From positions 18,104,001-18,168,000 of the forward strand of contig NC_135242.1 in the NCBI RefSeq assembly GCF_947623445.1: a stretch of 64,000 nt of DNA, read 5' to 3'. Origin of the DNA: Clavelina lepadiformis. Taxonomy: Eukaryota; Chordata; Ascidiacea; Aplousobranchia; Clavelinidae. Made by a program: the position numbers and the translations under genes. Shown one piece after another: positions 28,901-42,090 of this stretch (position 1 is the first letter of the stretch; each line of letters opens with the position of its first letter). Below the pieces are notes generated by a model, which ran no database searches, was not told where the DNA came from, and worked only from the letters and a program-made list of their open reading frames with translations.

Positions 28901-31900
28901 CTTGAATACAAGGTTTGGTTTTGACTTGAAAAGTAAACCTATACTTCAGTTTTGTGACACTTTTCACGGGCAGGTGTCCACCGATTCTGTGACTACCTAC
29001 CTGAGCCACCCCATCTACTGACTGGCACGGTAGGCTTGCTATGCCTCATCTTTTCTACCCCCTGCTTCTTACTGTTTCTCCGCATATGCCTATTAAGTGC
29101 CCTTGTTGTCGAGGATTGAACTTCAGTGCACCTTTGCAAGGTAAGCAGGTCTGTATAGTTATTACTACATGATGTCTGTGATGGGGCATAGACACATTTG
29201 GTGCCCATATGGTTGATGACTGACACATGAATTGGCAATTTAGTGGATATATTGTTTTATTGTAGCTCTTTAGTTATTATATACTTCAGTATTTTGTTGG
29301 TATATAACCACAATTTATTGATCCCAAAAGTGTTAGAGTAAGTAATCTACTTTACAAATGTTGCCTTTAAAGTCGTGTCTATTGTCCCATCGCTTAAGTC
29401 AACTTTTTGCGATCAATAGCGCTTCAGCTATTTACAAACTTTAAAAAATAATATCAAGAAACTAAATTGTCCCTGCGTTTTCTTTGGCGTTTCTCGTCTG
29501 GGCTTAAAATGCGTACACAGCGCATCCAGTTCAACACACGACAACAAAGATTGCATGTTTGGATAAACAGATTTGTCACATAACTATTTAGAATAAACTG
29601 TTTATTATCTCCAAGAATCCTTTCAACCTAAATAAACTTCAGTAATTGAACTTCGATATTTTTTTAATACTAATGCTTTAGACTTATTTTTTTACCTTTC
29701 AATACTTTAGTATGCTTTAAAGAAACTTTTTAGTTAAGCTTCGTAAGTAGAAAGCTAAAAGTTGCAAAACACAGTATAACTTTAAATTTGTTTCAATGCC
29801 CACATGCAATTTAAAAGTTTATCAGCTTATTCATGCAAACAAGGAAAATCTGAGCTAATATTACGTAAACAGAACCGCTCTGTAAGTGGAAATTATTTTT
29901 CATTCAAGCGTATCACAATTCACCAAGCTTATGAAGTAGCAGAAATAATGTTCAAGTGGCCATTTGGGTTGAGCGCTTTGAACATTTGACTCAGGAAGAT
30001 GATATATGGAGGTACTTAATTAAGAATGACAGATAAACCGACAGCATAGGGAGACCGCTAATAAATATTTTAAATGCCTGCCTTGCATTAGCTTCAGGAA
30101 ATGTAAATAATAATCAGGTACAGACACACAAGACAACTCTCAAAACCAAGACTGTACACAAATTAAGACATAAGGTGTTTTTCCTTGAACGCGCGTATCC
30201 ACTTATCGATTACTATACAGTAACAGGCTTTGAACCACCCGGCAACGTAATGTCCAACATGGACGGTGCGTGATTTTTCACTGGAACTCTTCAGTTAATT
30301 GAAAATCTCAGTAAAGATTTATCTTAGACACCTATATCTGCTTTGATCGGAACTCGTTAGGTTGTTTGCATCATTCTTCTTTTGCAGTTTTGTTTTTTTA
30401 CTTTACAGCCCATCATGTTATTTATGGTTTTAACTTCTATTTGTTTTTTGTGGCTGTAAGATATAAAATTGTCTGCTGGTTCTATGATGGAGTAAAGCTA
30501 TTTTTCGGATTTTGTATATTTTGAAAAACTTGCCAGCCATTAATACTATAAGGTGCCTTATGGGGATATAAGCATAGGGTTATGAGCAAAACAGAGAAGT
30601 GGATGAGCATAAACTTTGGATGTCTTTGCTGAGTATTGTTTTATTTTCATAAAAGCATTTTCGAATACAGTGCATGGCGTTGGAATTTATAATTCATTTC
30701 GTTTGTTATTGTGTCGTTGCAGCAAAAATTGTTCAGCCGAAATATAAATTTTTTATCTAAGCTTAGATTTATATCCATGTAGATTAGTGTATCATATAGA
30801 AATAGAGCAACAGGTGTTTGCATTTTCAAAATTTTAACTGTAGGCAGTTTGAAGCTCGACAAGTTTAGCGAGTGCAGCCAAATAATTTTTCGTCATTGCT
30901 GTTCCAACTGCACGGTATTTCATTTGCGTTGGGCAACACATGTGGTTGTGTGTGCGTATGCGTGGCTGCCACAGCAAGGGGTCAGCCCTCTGATGACACA
31001 CAGGGCGTTTTAGCTTTTCGATGTTTCGAACGCTAAGCGGGGAAACGGAGAATTATTTAGAGTGTTCCGTATAATTTGATTGGGGTAGTGATACGCAGTC
31101 TACTGCACCGAAGACTGACGCTTTAATTAACTACACCACTAGGCCACCGCTCGGTCTCTGTGGCAATATTTCATTGTCTTCAGTAAAATCATTGTCTGCA
31201 ACGACATCAAGTGTTTAGTCGCTAAATTTGTTTTCGATCACTTGCTGACCCCAAAATTCCAAGCAGGATTGCTGTAGGCTTGCAAAATATGTTTGTGCTG
31301 GCATTATATTGTCGGATACCCCTTTTGAAGTCTGAATTTTTGAAATACAGGAACTATAGATATTTCAAAGCAAAATAAGACGCTATTTGATGCATTTTAT
31401 ACAGTTTACCGATCCCTCCTTAACGTTTTCACAACTTTTGCATGTTTATATAATTTGTAAACGCATTCAGCCTGAAAGGTTCAAAATGTTTTTTGGAATT
31501 AAAGCTTTCACACAAGAAAAGATTTTATTAATGGAAGGGAATCGATCCCACTTGAAAACGTGTGAATGTCATCTAGTTCCCAAGCTCAGTGTGTCTATAA
31601 AAAAGCCAAAGCGTTGGGTTTATGTTTCGTCGTTCTTAATCGTTTCTCAAATCGTGTGATTTATATTTTTAAAATTAAGCCTACATAGTTACAGATAAAT
31701 TTGCGGTCTTATTAGCAAACCATTATCTTCCTACTGTTCAATCTTCGATCCTGACTTAATGTTCTTAATGTTTAGGTCTTTGGTTATTACACATTATTTG
31801 GCTTTAAAAAGTCATTTCAGGTGTTTAGAATATAGCATTTCAAATCAGAAAGAGAGTTGGGAATTTTTTGCTGATATGTAAGCTTTTGCAATAAAAACGT

Positions 31901-33018
31901 GGTCGTCAAAGTTTCTGAGTTCAAAATAACTAAACCAGAGTCATAAGTGTTCTTAGGACCAGCATAGAATAAATAGTTTATTGCTTATATTTGTATTAGG
32001 TGAATCTTTTTTCTGTCGACTTAGAGGGCCCGGATGTAATCTGTTTGAAAATCGAACTACAGTTCGACGTATGTTCATATACTGAATACTGTATAGGTTG
32101 AAATACTCTTTTAACATAGTCAAATACTGTACGTATAATAACATAAGGTCTAAAATTATAATTATAACTTGGTAAGATAGAAAGCGTTCTTGAATTAATC
32201 AAACTCTATCAAGCAACAGCAACCACTTGTAGCCGCGGAAGGCTGTACTGTAAATCAACCACATTCTTCTAAAGTTTTGTGCATGTATACATGTAAAGTT
32301 TTGCACATTTATCTGTCACTTTTAAACATTTCGAAGCTAAGTTGACTTAAATGCAGCATCAATGTTTCTCCAACGTTTCAAACTTACAATTCCAAAATCG
32401 ATCAGTGCCTACAAATGACAACGTTTTTCTTACAAATCTTATTAAATCAACTTTGCCAACTTGCTTAAACTGCAGAAAACCCCGTGGGAATTTGATTGGC
32501 TACGATCCTTTTTCATTTCTTTTTCACAACAGTAGGGCTATACAGGCTACAAAATGTCTAATCTCTGCGGGTTGACATCGTTTGGAATAGGATTTGTTTG
32601 ATTCTACACATCAAGCTAACTTTCAGGAACGCCATCAAAATATTGTTGTATGCTAGCTGTAGTAATATTGTCAGCAATTCAAGATAAATATCTGTACCTG
32701 CTGTAAAGTAACTATAGTTTGCTGGTGCAGAATTATTAGTGCTCTATATAGGCTGGCCCTTATTTAATTTTCTAGTTGATTTTTTCGTAGTTTGTTGGTA
32801 GAGTTGGAAAAGCTGGTATGTAGGTAGTTGGCTGACATACTGTATAGTAACACATTATAATAACATTTATGTAGGTATACGTTATAGTTTTAGGTTTAAG
32901 CTTATTATGTGAACATATTTAACTTAACATAACCAGCAAGAAAATCGCTTTGAATTGCCAATTTTGTCAATGAAGTAGATGTACTGTGGGTAACGAATCG
33001 TATATAGGCATTTAGTTC
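25981..33018. other. Long gene-poor region upstream of the FGF homologous factor
   Basis: About 7 kb with no convincing exon. It includes the tRNA-like remnant at 31081-31155 and a GC-richer block near 28980-29240 with an 81-codon reverse frame of unknown origin. It may hold regulatory sequence for the FGF gene, but nothing specific can be pointed to. Confidence 0.5.
31081..31155 (-). repeat. Decayed tRNA-derived sequence (SINE head or tRNA pseudogene)
   Basis: On the reverse strand it reads GAGCGGTGGCCTAGTGGTG, an A-box-like start. An anticodon-arm-like hairpin follows (CAGTCT paired with AGACTG), then GTATCACTACCCC where a B box (GGTTCGAATCCCC) would be expected. The B box is degenerate, so it is not a working tRNA gene. 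The sequence beyond it toward 30900 may be a SINE body. Confidence 0.35.
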
Positions 33019-33043
33019 ATGGCATCTAGGACTCTGCTGAAAG
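33019..33043 (+). other. Candidate alternative first exon of the FGF homologous factor
   Basis: ATG plus seven codons (MASRTLLK) and one base, then a strong donor (AAAG|GTAAGA). The phase fits the shared second exon at 36035. Its shape recalls the very short vertebrate FGF12B first exon. The start context is weak (T at -3, G at +4). Inferred from phase and position only. Confidence 0.35.
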
Positions 33044-34026
33044 GTAAGAGTAATATAATCCACTCATAAAGTTATTTAGGCAAGCTTTTTACATAAATAT
33101 TGAATAAAAGCTTTATATTACCCACAACTGAAAGGCTGCCACTATATTTCACTGGAAAACAATCGTGCGTTTGAAGCTATTAAGTTTCTTGTTAAACTAA
33201 CTTAAATTTTATGGTTTGATAACCTTAATTTAGCCTAAAACTACCTTCTAATCTAAACCTAACTCCAATAAAACCAATAATAGCTACCATCAATTTTTGC
33301 ATATCCTTTCTCCCAACCTAACCGTCTACTTTTAACAACATGCTGCGTAATCTACATACGGTGAAATAGTCACTTCGTAACTGAAAAGATGGATTTCAAT
33401 CGAAAAATTGGTTTAAAATGTGAGATGTGCAAATGTAAGTAGTTAACGAAAATGTCTTAAAAATTGTTATTGGCGATTGACTTGTATTTGTTTGTGTCGC
33501 TGATATCAGCTTGTACGGTGCGTTGTTTCTTTTTCCCAAGTTCATTTACGCAACCAAAGTCCTTATACCACTTACGCAGCACAACCTTAAGATCTGTTTC
33601 CAATTAATCGATCCTGTTTGACCGTAGGTGGCATTCAGTCGGTGGAAGGTCTTTCTTATCGATCTACAAATGCGTGATAGAGTTATTAAGAGCTTTGATG
33701 CCTTCTTGCAAATAGGGAATGTCTGTGAAATACTGTACCATTAGGAAAACGAAAATTTGCTTCTGTTGTTGGTAAATAAAATATTTATGAAGTTCCACCT
33801 TTCCTCTAAACTTGTTTATGGTGCATTTTAAACCAGCCACAATATCGGCATGATTTTTTCGTTTAACAGTTCTTTTATATAGCCGAACTCAACAAATCTT
33901 GGTAATTCGAAGAAGATTTGGTCCTGGTCAAAAGCCAGGCAATAGTCTACAATACAGTATTACGCGTTTTGTCGTCTGTGGGTTTTTGTCCGGCCAATTA
34001 GATGCTGCTAGTGGTATAAGTTAAAC

Positions 34027-37000
34027 ATGGACAAGCTAAAAGTAACTGTGCCTTCGATAAAAACGATAAAAGGTGAGTGAAGTCTTTGTAAGAATGCCCG
34101 TCGTTAATTTTTTATACTTTTGTTCAAGTTTGCTCATTTTGAAACCTACAGGCGGCTTCAGTAGCCAAAACTTGAGACGTAAACGGATGAATTATTCAGT
34201 AAAAGATGAAAAATATTCATTATTTCCTTCCCGTCTTCTCCTTGTTTCTTGTTTTGCGTTTTATAATTTAATCGTCTTACCTTGTACCTGCTGTCAACAA
34301 AGTGGTCCATTGCTTGGAGATGAAAAGATACAAAAATTGCCCAAGTCTCCGTCAAAGTACTCCTGCCATATCTTATGGTGTTGCGCAGTTCTGCCTGTTT
34401 CTGATATGATTGCAGACTTGCATCGTGCAGGCCAGAGAAAACGCTTTTGAATATCATCATTTGTCAAAGAATTTTGCTTGGATTCTTTAACAAATTATAA
34501 AAGTCATGGAGGAGTCTTCGTTTCTAAGTCCTACCATCAAGCAGTACGATGATCATGGATTCAGCGGACAACTTCTTCACCATCGAGGTTTGATTTTCCT
34601 GATGCCTCAATGTCAAATTGTCCTAATATAACGGGAAATGACTTATTTGCGTTGCAATACGATGCAAGATGTAAAAACTGCAAAAACTCTATTACTGAAG
34701 CTTTGTTATGAGGTTTGCAGGCTTCTGGTACAATAGTTAAATGAATGTTTAACGGTGTTGTGTAAGCATTAATAACAATGCTATATTAAAACATTTTAGC
34801 GAGAAGGATGAGGTTTGAATTTGGTATATACTTTTAGGGAGTCAAAAACCTTTTATAGTTTGTATTAGAACAGCTTACTTGTTGGCCTATACATATTTTC
34901 CTACATCAAGGTAGAATGTAGTTTTAATCAGCAATGTTTAAAACCTCACATAAATACTTTCATTGTGCATGAATTACATAAGGAAATTGGTATTATTGAT
35001 TACATTTTGTTGTTTTACAGTACATATATTTTCAAACAAAATTGAGTTTTTGTTTTCCCCTATTTTTAATTACTTGTAGAGGTTTATTTGCCTTTGCATT
35101 GTTGGAAACTTTGTTGTCATAAATAATTCATAACTGTATTGATCTTAACGTGGTAAAACGTGCGTTTTTTTAAATAACAACCGAAAATCTGACTGTAATA
35201 AACGATTTTTTTTCCCTGCGCCATGTGATCGTCACTAACCAACTCCAAATTGCTGCAAAAATAAAAAGTTCGTTGACCTTAAAAGCTTTCGCATATATTG
35301 CATTCAAAGCAAAATAGACTTTGGGTATTCTAGCTTAAAAAGGCTTAATGCCTCTCTCTTGTGAGTTTTAGGTTTGTATACACATGACATATCCTGTCTA
35401 TACATGTATTTCCTGATAACCGTCTGAATCGAGAAAATGAAAATGGTTATGCAGTATCAAAATGGTGGTCAGCAATATGATGTATAGATTATATATACCT
35501 TTGTGTTGTGAGCGACCTCAAAGCGAAGTAAAAAAATACAAACGGCCTTTTTTCTATAAAAAAGCTGTTTCCGACAATTATATAATCCAGTTTCTGCACT
35601 ACAGTTATCGCTTTCTTTCATGATATTGCTGAAGTTAGTGACGTATGACTACTGTTAAGTTGTACATGTATTCATATGCGTATAATAACCATTTTTTTGC
35701 AATGTACTGACTATCTATAAAGCATATAAGGTGAATTTTCTCGTTAATATACTGAGAATTTCCTATAATGCCTTGAAGCTTAAAAGAATTAAGAAGTTAT
35801 TTACTTCAATGATTCCGCGACCACTATCCCGTGATTGTTTTTATCATTGTTATTTTAATTAAAAATCCTGCAGAGAAAATGCTGTATTTGTTGCCATTTT
35901 TATCTTTATTCGTATCGAATGAAAGGTCTTTGTAACATTAGTACTTAATTTTAAAAGTGCAAAGAAAGGGATTATGGAGTTGCTTATTGATGCAACTATT
36001 TTACTAGGTCTCACAATTTCGTCACCTTTTGTAGAATCCCAGTTGAAGGGAGTAAAAACACAAATCTTTTCGCGGCAAGGCTTTTACTTGTCGATCGATC
36101 CCGAGAATGGAAGCGTGAAGGGTGTCCCTGAAGAATCTGACAACACTGTCTTCTATCTCATACCGGTCGGGCTTCGGGTCGTCTCCATTCAACACAGAGA
36201 TACTCTGCTTTATATTGCTATGAACAGTGAAGGTCGCGTTTACACTTCGGTAAGTTCAAACAAACAAAAATTAACTCTTAAATTGTGCTAGAATCAGTTC
36301 TCGCAAACATTCTGAGTTGTTATATTTCCTTTTGATAATTGTTATTGTACATAACCATCATATATTTGTTACAGGCCTACGTCATTTTGGATGCTGTTTA
36401 TAAAATTGAATGTAAATTTTTTCATAATTCAGAAGCAATGTACGTTTACGTTTAGGATACCTACACGTCAGAGTGCAAGTTCAAAGAATCTGTCTTTGAA
36501 AACTATTACGTCGTATATACGTCATCGCTCTACAAACAACTGGAAAGTGGAAGACCGTGGAATATTGGACTCGGTAAAAACGGGATTCCGATTAAAGGCT
36601 CACAGGCAAAAAAGCACAAACATCATTCGCATTTCATTCCTCGACCAATCGAAGGTTTGCAATGGGCAGTTTGCTTCTTTTATTAATAGAAATGCCAATA
36701 CGACAATAACAATTAAACATTTCTAGGAAAAAGTGCTATGTTATAAGACGGTGGTTCCAATTATGGGTATAATTGATGCCTAAAGGTTCAGTAAGACAAT
36801 TTCTGAGGTTCGGCGGAGACCTATAAAACTGCACATTGTACAGTGCGCTTTGTTATAATTTTTTTCAACTCTGCGCAGATTAACTTTAAAAGTATAGTCT
36901 TTTTTAGAAATTGTTACACATCCTTTGTTTTACGAGCTTTGCATAATACATAATGTATTTAAGGAACAAACCATAATCTATGCTGGAGTTAAGAGACCAA

Positions 37001-37641
37001 TTGTTTAAACGTGGCGGGCTACGTAAACAAATTGTAATATCGTTAATGTACGTAGGCTATAAAATTGGCTTTAAAAATTTATGCTGGTTTTAGAAATTTA
37101 TGATTTATGACAAAGAAAACGAAGATTTACTGTGCTAAATACCTATGTTTTATCAGGGTTACTTAAGTACATCAACAAAAAAGTCAAATTTAAATTTGCA
37201 TCTCACGACAATGGGATTTAATTGAACCAACAATGGATTTAATTTAAAACCAACATTAACGAACAATGCGACAGTTGTAACGTTGACCTGACGGATTTCA
37301 TCTCTGTGGATTGATGAGAGTCACATGCACAAAATAGTTTGTTAATACTTGATTATTGTGACAAGAATTATTAACAAATCAACTTAAGGATTTAACAAGT
37401 GACGCCCCTAGCTTAGCCGCTTTACTTCGGGTCCGTTCGCTGGAAAATGTGGGAAACCACAGTATATAACCACATTATAAGCACAATCTAGTTGTATTGT
37501 ACTTACATGACTCTATATATTTGATGTAAATTTTTTGTTTGAATATTTTCAGTTAAAATGTTCAAAGAACCATCAATCTGTGATCTAGCAGTACCGAGTC
37601 GGAGTACCTCCACCTCGGACGCTAAGAAGAAGAAAACGTAA
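34027..37641 (+). CDS. fgf11/12/13/14: FGF homologous factor (FGF11/12/13/14 type)
   Basis: Shared exons 36035-36249, 36456-36654 and 37553-37641 are certain. The first exon 34027-34072 ([15 protein letters not shown]) is the best of three candidates: good start context, consensus donor GTGAGT and matching phase 1. The product has about 183 residues. The beta-trefoil core shows [50 protein letters not shown] and HFIPRPIE, all characteristic of FHFs. There is no signal peptide. FHFs are intracellular, bind voltage-gated sodium channel tails and do not act as secreted FGFs. The 199-bp third coding exon matches the vertebrate exon size, while 36035-36249 (215 bp) equals two vertebrate exons combined. 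The C-terminus is short and basic (SDAKKKKT). Confidence 0.9.
34506..34587 (+). other. Second candidate alternative first exon of the FGF homologous factor
   Basis: ATG in good context (G at -3 and +4) opens 27 codons beginning [18 protein letters not shown], plus one base, so it too joins exon 36035 in phase 1. The donor (GTTTGA) is weak, which lowers confidence. Confidence 0.2.
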
Positions 37642-40343
37642 ATGCAAAATGCAACTTCTCAACACACGAGCATCGCGAAAAGACCTGTAAAGAAATATCT
37701 CGTGTATATCGCCTTGTATCAAATTATTCTCAAAATGATTGTTTGTACAGTTTAAGCACCTCATGGTCAGCCTGGGTCTTTAAGACTAGTCTCTTTATTC
37801 AAAGCTATATCCAGATAAGGTTTTGTGTTGTAAAGAAAATTTTGCTCTTTTGACTGCCTATACAGAATTTATAGCAGGATTTATTTGGCTATAAACAACA
37901 TTTGTCTTTCTGATTTTATTATGGTATATTCTCACTCAGTTTATAAGTGGTATTAAGTTATTTAATGTTTGTATATATATCGTGCAATGACATTTTATCG
38001 CGAGACTGTTATTTACAGATGTCAGTTTTGGAATTCTATGTATATGTTGGAAATGCATTGTAAAACAAACTATTTTAACGCAAAAATGTCGATACATTAC
38101 ACATCATCTGTATATTTGTTTCAATTCTCGTATACGCCGACTATACATGAAAATGAAGTTTTGTGGATTACTAAAAACTTTGTTAGAAAAGTTGCTTCAA
38201 CATGATGTTGCAAGTTACCCTTGCAATATACCAACTCCATCTTCAAGTTTTACAAAAATATAACCATAACGTTTAAATGCTTTCTTCCATTCGAAACGTT
38301 GTTTACATGGATTCCTTGTTTCATGAAGATTATAAAAGAACCAGACCACATACAGAAGAGCACTTGCGCTGCCTGTATTTGAAATAGGCTGATACATAAT
38401 TTGAGAAGTTTCGATTTTTGGTGTGGCGAAAGCAATCCTACGTCGAGTTTTATGGATTTTTTGGAAGGTAAAACACACCAAGAAGACAATGCGTTTAATT
38501 TTAAAAATTTTTTGTAACGTTTAATCCAATTAAAAAAAATTTTTCATAAAATTTACACTTGAAAAAATGATAACTAAAATTGAATAAAGGTCAAAAAAGG
38601 CAAATTTTCTAAAATGAAATTATAACATCGACTAAAAGTATAAATTTCACAGATGCCGAGAATATTTCGAACGTTAACTCTGAAAGCAATTTCTGGTTAG
38701 TGAGCATAAAAAGCCCATACATGTGGATGCTTAGCCTAAGATCAGTAAATAATCCATTTTGAAATGTTAAGCGGGACACGATTCGCTGTGTTGTTATTAT
38801 TTTGGGAACAGGCTTTTACGTGGTGGAAGATTCCAAACGTGAGTTTCTGACCATTTTTGACATATAGTGTAGGAGACTAGTTTTACAAAAAAAATTTGCC
38901 TCATGTACAACCTGTATTTGTATTTAACAATTTTTTACCTTTAACGTTCCGCTTCCGATAGCATTTTGCAACGTAAAACATTTGTAACAAATCGGAAACC
39001 GGAAAAGATTAAAAAAAAGATTGTGAGAGCAATGTATAACAGGATAGTAATACTAGGAAAGCTTTGAGATATTATTGCGATGCGTTAATTGTCATGTTGT
39101 TTTCGTTAGAATAAGGTAAAAAAGCCACCATCTCATAGCCGACGACGTTGGTGCGGCCAGTATCCTGAAATTTCCAGAGTTCTCTACAAACGCTTATAGC
39201 GGCTGAGAAAAATCCAAGCATTTGTTCAAGATACTGCACTGATTGTAAACATTAACGTATAAGCTGTTTTTTTCGATGTTTCCTGTTGGAATAATTGCAA
39301 TAATTTCGTGGAGTAAATTTGATCTAAGCGCAGTTCCCGGCTGCCAAACCAGTTGTTTGTCATATTTTTCATTCTTAAGTTGAACCATGTTTATTTAATT
39401 TTAATTTTTTAATTTAGCCTGATTCTCTACAAAGATATAACAAACATTTTGCATCATAGCATACAAATATAACATGAACCTTCTCTTGCAGATATTCCAC
39501 TAATAGAAACTATATATAAAGAAACCAAGTAGCCTACGTATGATGTGATGCATTCTCACAGTGGTAATACATTTGTTCTCGCCGTTAACAGAGTTAGCCG
39601 TATAGAACTCCATTACTATTTGACGTTTCAGACGTAGTTGTTTCCCAGCATCACAGGTGGGTTAACACACATGAATTTATTTCCAAAGAACGCCTTATTC
39701 AACACAGCGTAACTTGAATTGCAGTAAAAGAGTGAAGATAAACAAGCAGGCGTGCGCCTGTCACGAAAAGACCAAATACAAAAGCGCTGCATAAAAATGC
39801 TGTCGCAAGAAAAAGCAGGAAAATCGCCGTATAGGGATAAATAATATAGATATTACACTTACAACCAAAATGTTAAAAGCCATGCAAATCGATGCTGTCA
39901 CACGTATAGTTTATATTCCTCCATCCAAAAATAAAGATTGCCAGAAATGCTATTTGATATATGTACAAGATAAAATCAAGTGCTTTGTTCTATATGAAAA
40001 AACATAAAGCTGCAGCAGATTAGATGCATACCAACAAAGAAAAAGGAAGATATATACAAATGAACAAACCGAATGCAATTGAAGCCGATAAATCTAAAGT
40101 GGTACAAAGTTTTAAGTTGCAACCCATAACTTGGATGTTTGTTTACATTGTCAATTGATCACCTTATAGTTTTAATTTCCATTTTTTGGGAAATTTACAA
40201 GTTTGATTTTTTACAGTCTTGCTCTTCTTTCATGTTTATAAACTTTTAAAAAAATATAGATAGGCTGCGCCCTTTGTGTCACGCATGAAAATTTGCATTT
40301 TTACATCCACAATTGTGATACAACTTAATATGTTGCAGATGTC
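37642..40343. other. Gene-free region after the FGF gene
   Basis: AT-rich, including the likely 3' UTR of the FGF gene. An 88-codon reverse frame at 38215-38481 has no recognisable homology and no splice partners that I could find. Nothing else stands out. Confidence 0.45.
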
Positions 40344-41006
40344 TTAATTCTTCTCTTCATCTTGATCTTCTGATTTCTTTGATTTCAGAAGTTGCTTGAA
40401 CATTTTCGGTGCCTCTCTGATTCCACCTTCGAACTTTACGTTGTCAACCGATCTAAGACTTTGCATGTCGTTTTCGAATTGAATCCAGCTTTCGCCAGTA
40501 AATTCCGGTTCTTCTTTCAACAGTTTAGCAACAGTGATGACGTAATCACGACAGTTGTTGTGAAGAAGCTGATAGTCGCCCAATTCCACAGATAAAAAGA
40601 TCTCAATCAACTGTCTAGCTCTTTGCTTTTCTTCTGGTGTTGCTATACTTATTTTCATTAATTTTCCTTTAATCGTTGATTTTTGAGAATTAAAGAAGTC
40701 AATTTCAATTTGAGGATTCAGTGGCAACTTTGACAAACAATTAGCTGCGCTTTGAGCCCAGCTCTCGCAGCCAGGTATTTTTCCAAATAAGGAAACTGAT
40801 CCCACTGAACAATAAAATGGGATACTTTTTAAGCCTGTTTGCAAATTGGCTCCATAGCCAATCGCCAACACTGCCATCTGGTTGAAATAGAGAACTAAGT
40901 CTGTATGCTCTATAATGTCATTGTTGACACTCCAAGCAAATTCCATCGATGTGCTACAGGTTATCCAATTATTGATGTTGAAGGTATCGGGTGTTACATC
41001 GGACAT
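40344..41006 (-). CDS. Unassigned family, member 1 (His / Asn-Asn-Cys protein)
   Basis: Intronless 220-residue frame, paralogous to 51042-51679 and 57435-58106. Conserved blocks are NNWITCS-SMEFAW (11-25), EHTDLVLYF (33-41), LSKLPLN (91-97), KSTIKGKLMK (109-118), GDYQLLHNNCRDYV (143-156) and LRSVDNVKFEGGIREAP. His34 and Cys152 are kept in all three copies. A His on a strand followed much later by NNC in a helix start resembles the permuted papain-like fold of LRAT and NlpC/P60 proteins, which would make this a thiol hydrolase or acyltransferase; this is inference. No signal peptide or membrane segment is seen; the tail is charged (KSKKSEDQDEEKN), so it is probably cytosolic. Confidence 0.8.
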   Translation of the reverse strand: MSDVTPDTFNINNWITCSTSMEFAWSVNNDIIEHTDLVLYFNQMAVLAIGYGANLQTGLKSIPFYCSVGSVSLFGKIPGCESWAQSAANCLSKLPLNPQIEIDFFNSQKSTIKGKLMKISIATPEEKQRARQLIEIFLSVELGDYQLLHNNCRDYVITVAKLLKEEPEFTGESWIQFENDMQSLRSVDNVKFEGGIREAPKMFKQLLKSKKSEDQDEEKN

Positions 41007-42090
41007 TCTGGTCTGTTTTCTGGGTTGTTTTTAATAGCAGATATATTGAAAAACCTTATTTCTGTTTACAATTGCTACACCTGTTATAACGCCTAAGGAA
41101 GCTAGCAGGCTTTTAACCCTATCCATACCGGACTCGCGACTTTACGATTTTAACTAGGTGTGGCCGACACTGCACACACATTTTCAATCGTTAAATACTC
41201 GAAAACTATACGTCGTAAACTGATCGGATTTTTACAGGTTAGTAGCAAAAACATCTGGCTTCCTGTATACATCATATTTGTAAAACTAAAGAAAGTGAAT
41301 TTAGTGTAAATTAAGTATTTCTAAAAGTGAAACATTTCTAGAAATTTTCTTGTTACGCCGCGCTCCCGCTGTGCGGTAAACCAGCTGACCGCGAGAAGAG
41401 AACGCAAGAGAGTAGTTAGTCGAGTTAGTGGTGCCTAAATGAGTAAACGAAAACGATACGCTTCAATGCGGAGAGAGAGCAAAGTTATGAAAATATGACA
41501 ATATCTCAAAAATTACAAAATCCAACTTTATAAAACAAACATGGACAGATAGCTGAACATTTTTAAGGAAAAGTCACCAAATTTCAAGTTCCTACAGCAA
41601 ACAATGCAACTGTACGCCACGTTTTGCTTTTGACTGTGTGCATGAGAAGCCACACCGAGTGAAAATACGGTTAAATAATTCTTGTTGGTTAAGCTTAGAG
41701 GTGCTACTTGATTACTGCGATCAACCTTTAATACAGCGATTCTGAACTAGTAATGCTGGTATACTTTGAAGATGCTGAAAAATGTATATGGCAGGTATAA
41801 ATATCAACTTTTTGCTTGTTTTGCTTTTCTACCCGTTGGCTACTATGACTTGTTATAAAATCATTTTACTGTTTTTTGGGGTTATTGTGTATAGGCTCTG
41901 TAATATATTAGGCCAATAGACCAAATACTAAATGATCACACAATACGCTTTACTTGCCTTTCTAGTATACTAGTAAGACGTTAACGATTTTTAAAGGGTT
42001 GCTTTACTATCCAGACCCGCTACAGAGCTACAAGAATCGAAAAAGGTTAAAAAACTTTGTTCTGAAAGGTTAACGCCGCTCTGTCATCAA
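41007..42090. other. Gene-free stretch
   Basis: Upstream flank of family member 1 up to the hAT-like element. No feature recognised. Confidence 0.4.

Noticed and set aside
28993-29238. 81-codon reverse frame in a GC-richer block
   Set aside because: No recognisable domain and no splice partners; could be repeat-derived, but this cannot be supported.
31540-31556. GGGATCGATTCCC on the reverse strand, B-box-like
   Set aside because: It is simply a short palindrome; no tRNA structure around it.
34073-34450. 125-codon forward frame in the FGF gene intron
   Set aside because: It begins at the splice donor of the proposed first exon and has no ATG there or known domain; treated as intron.
38215-38481. 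88-codon reverse frame after the FGF gene
   Set aside because: No homology or splice partners recognised.
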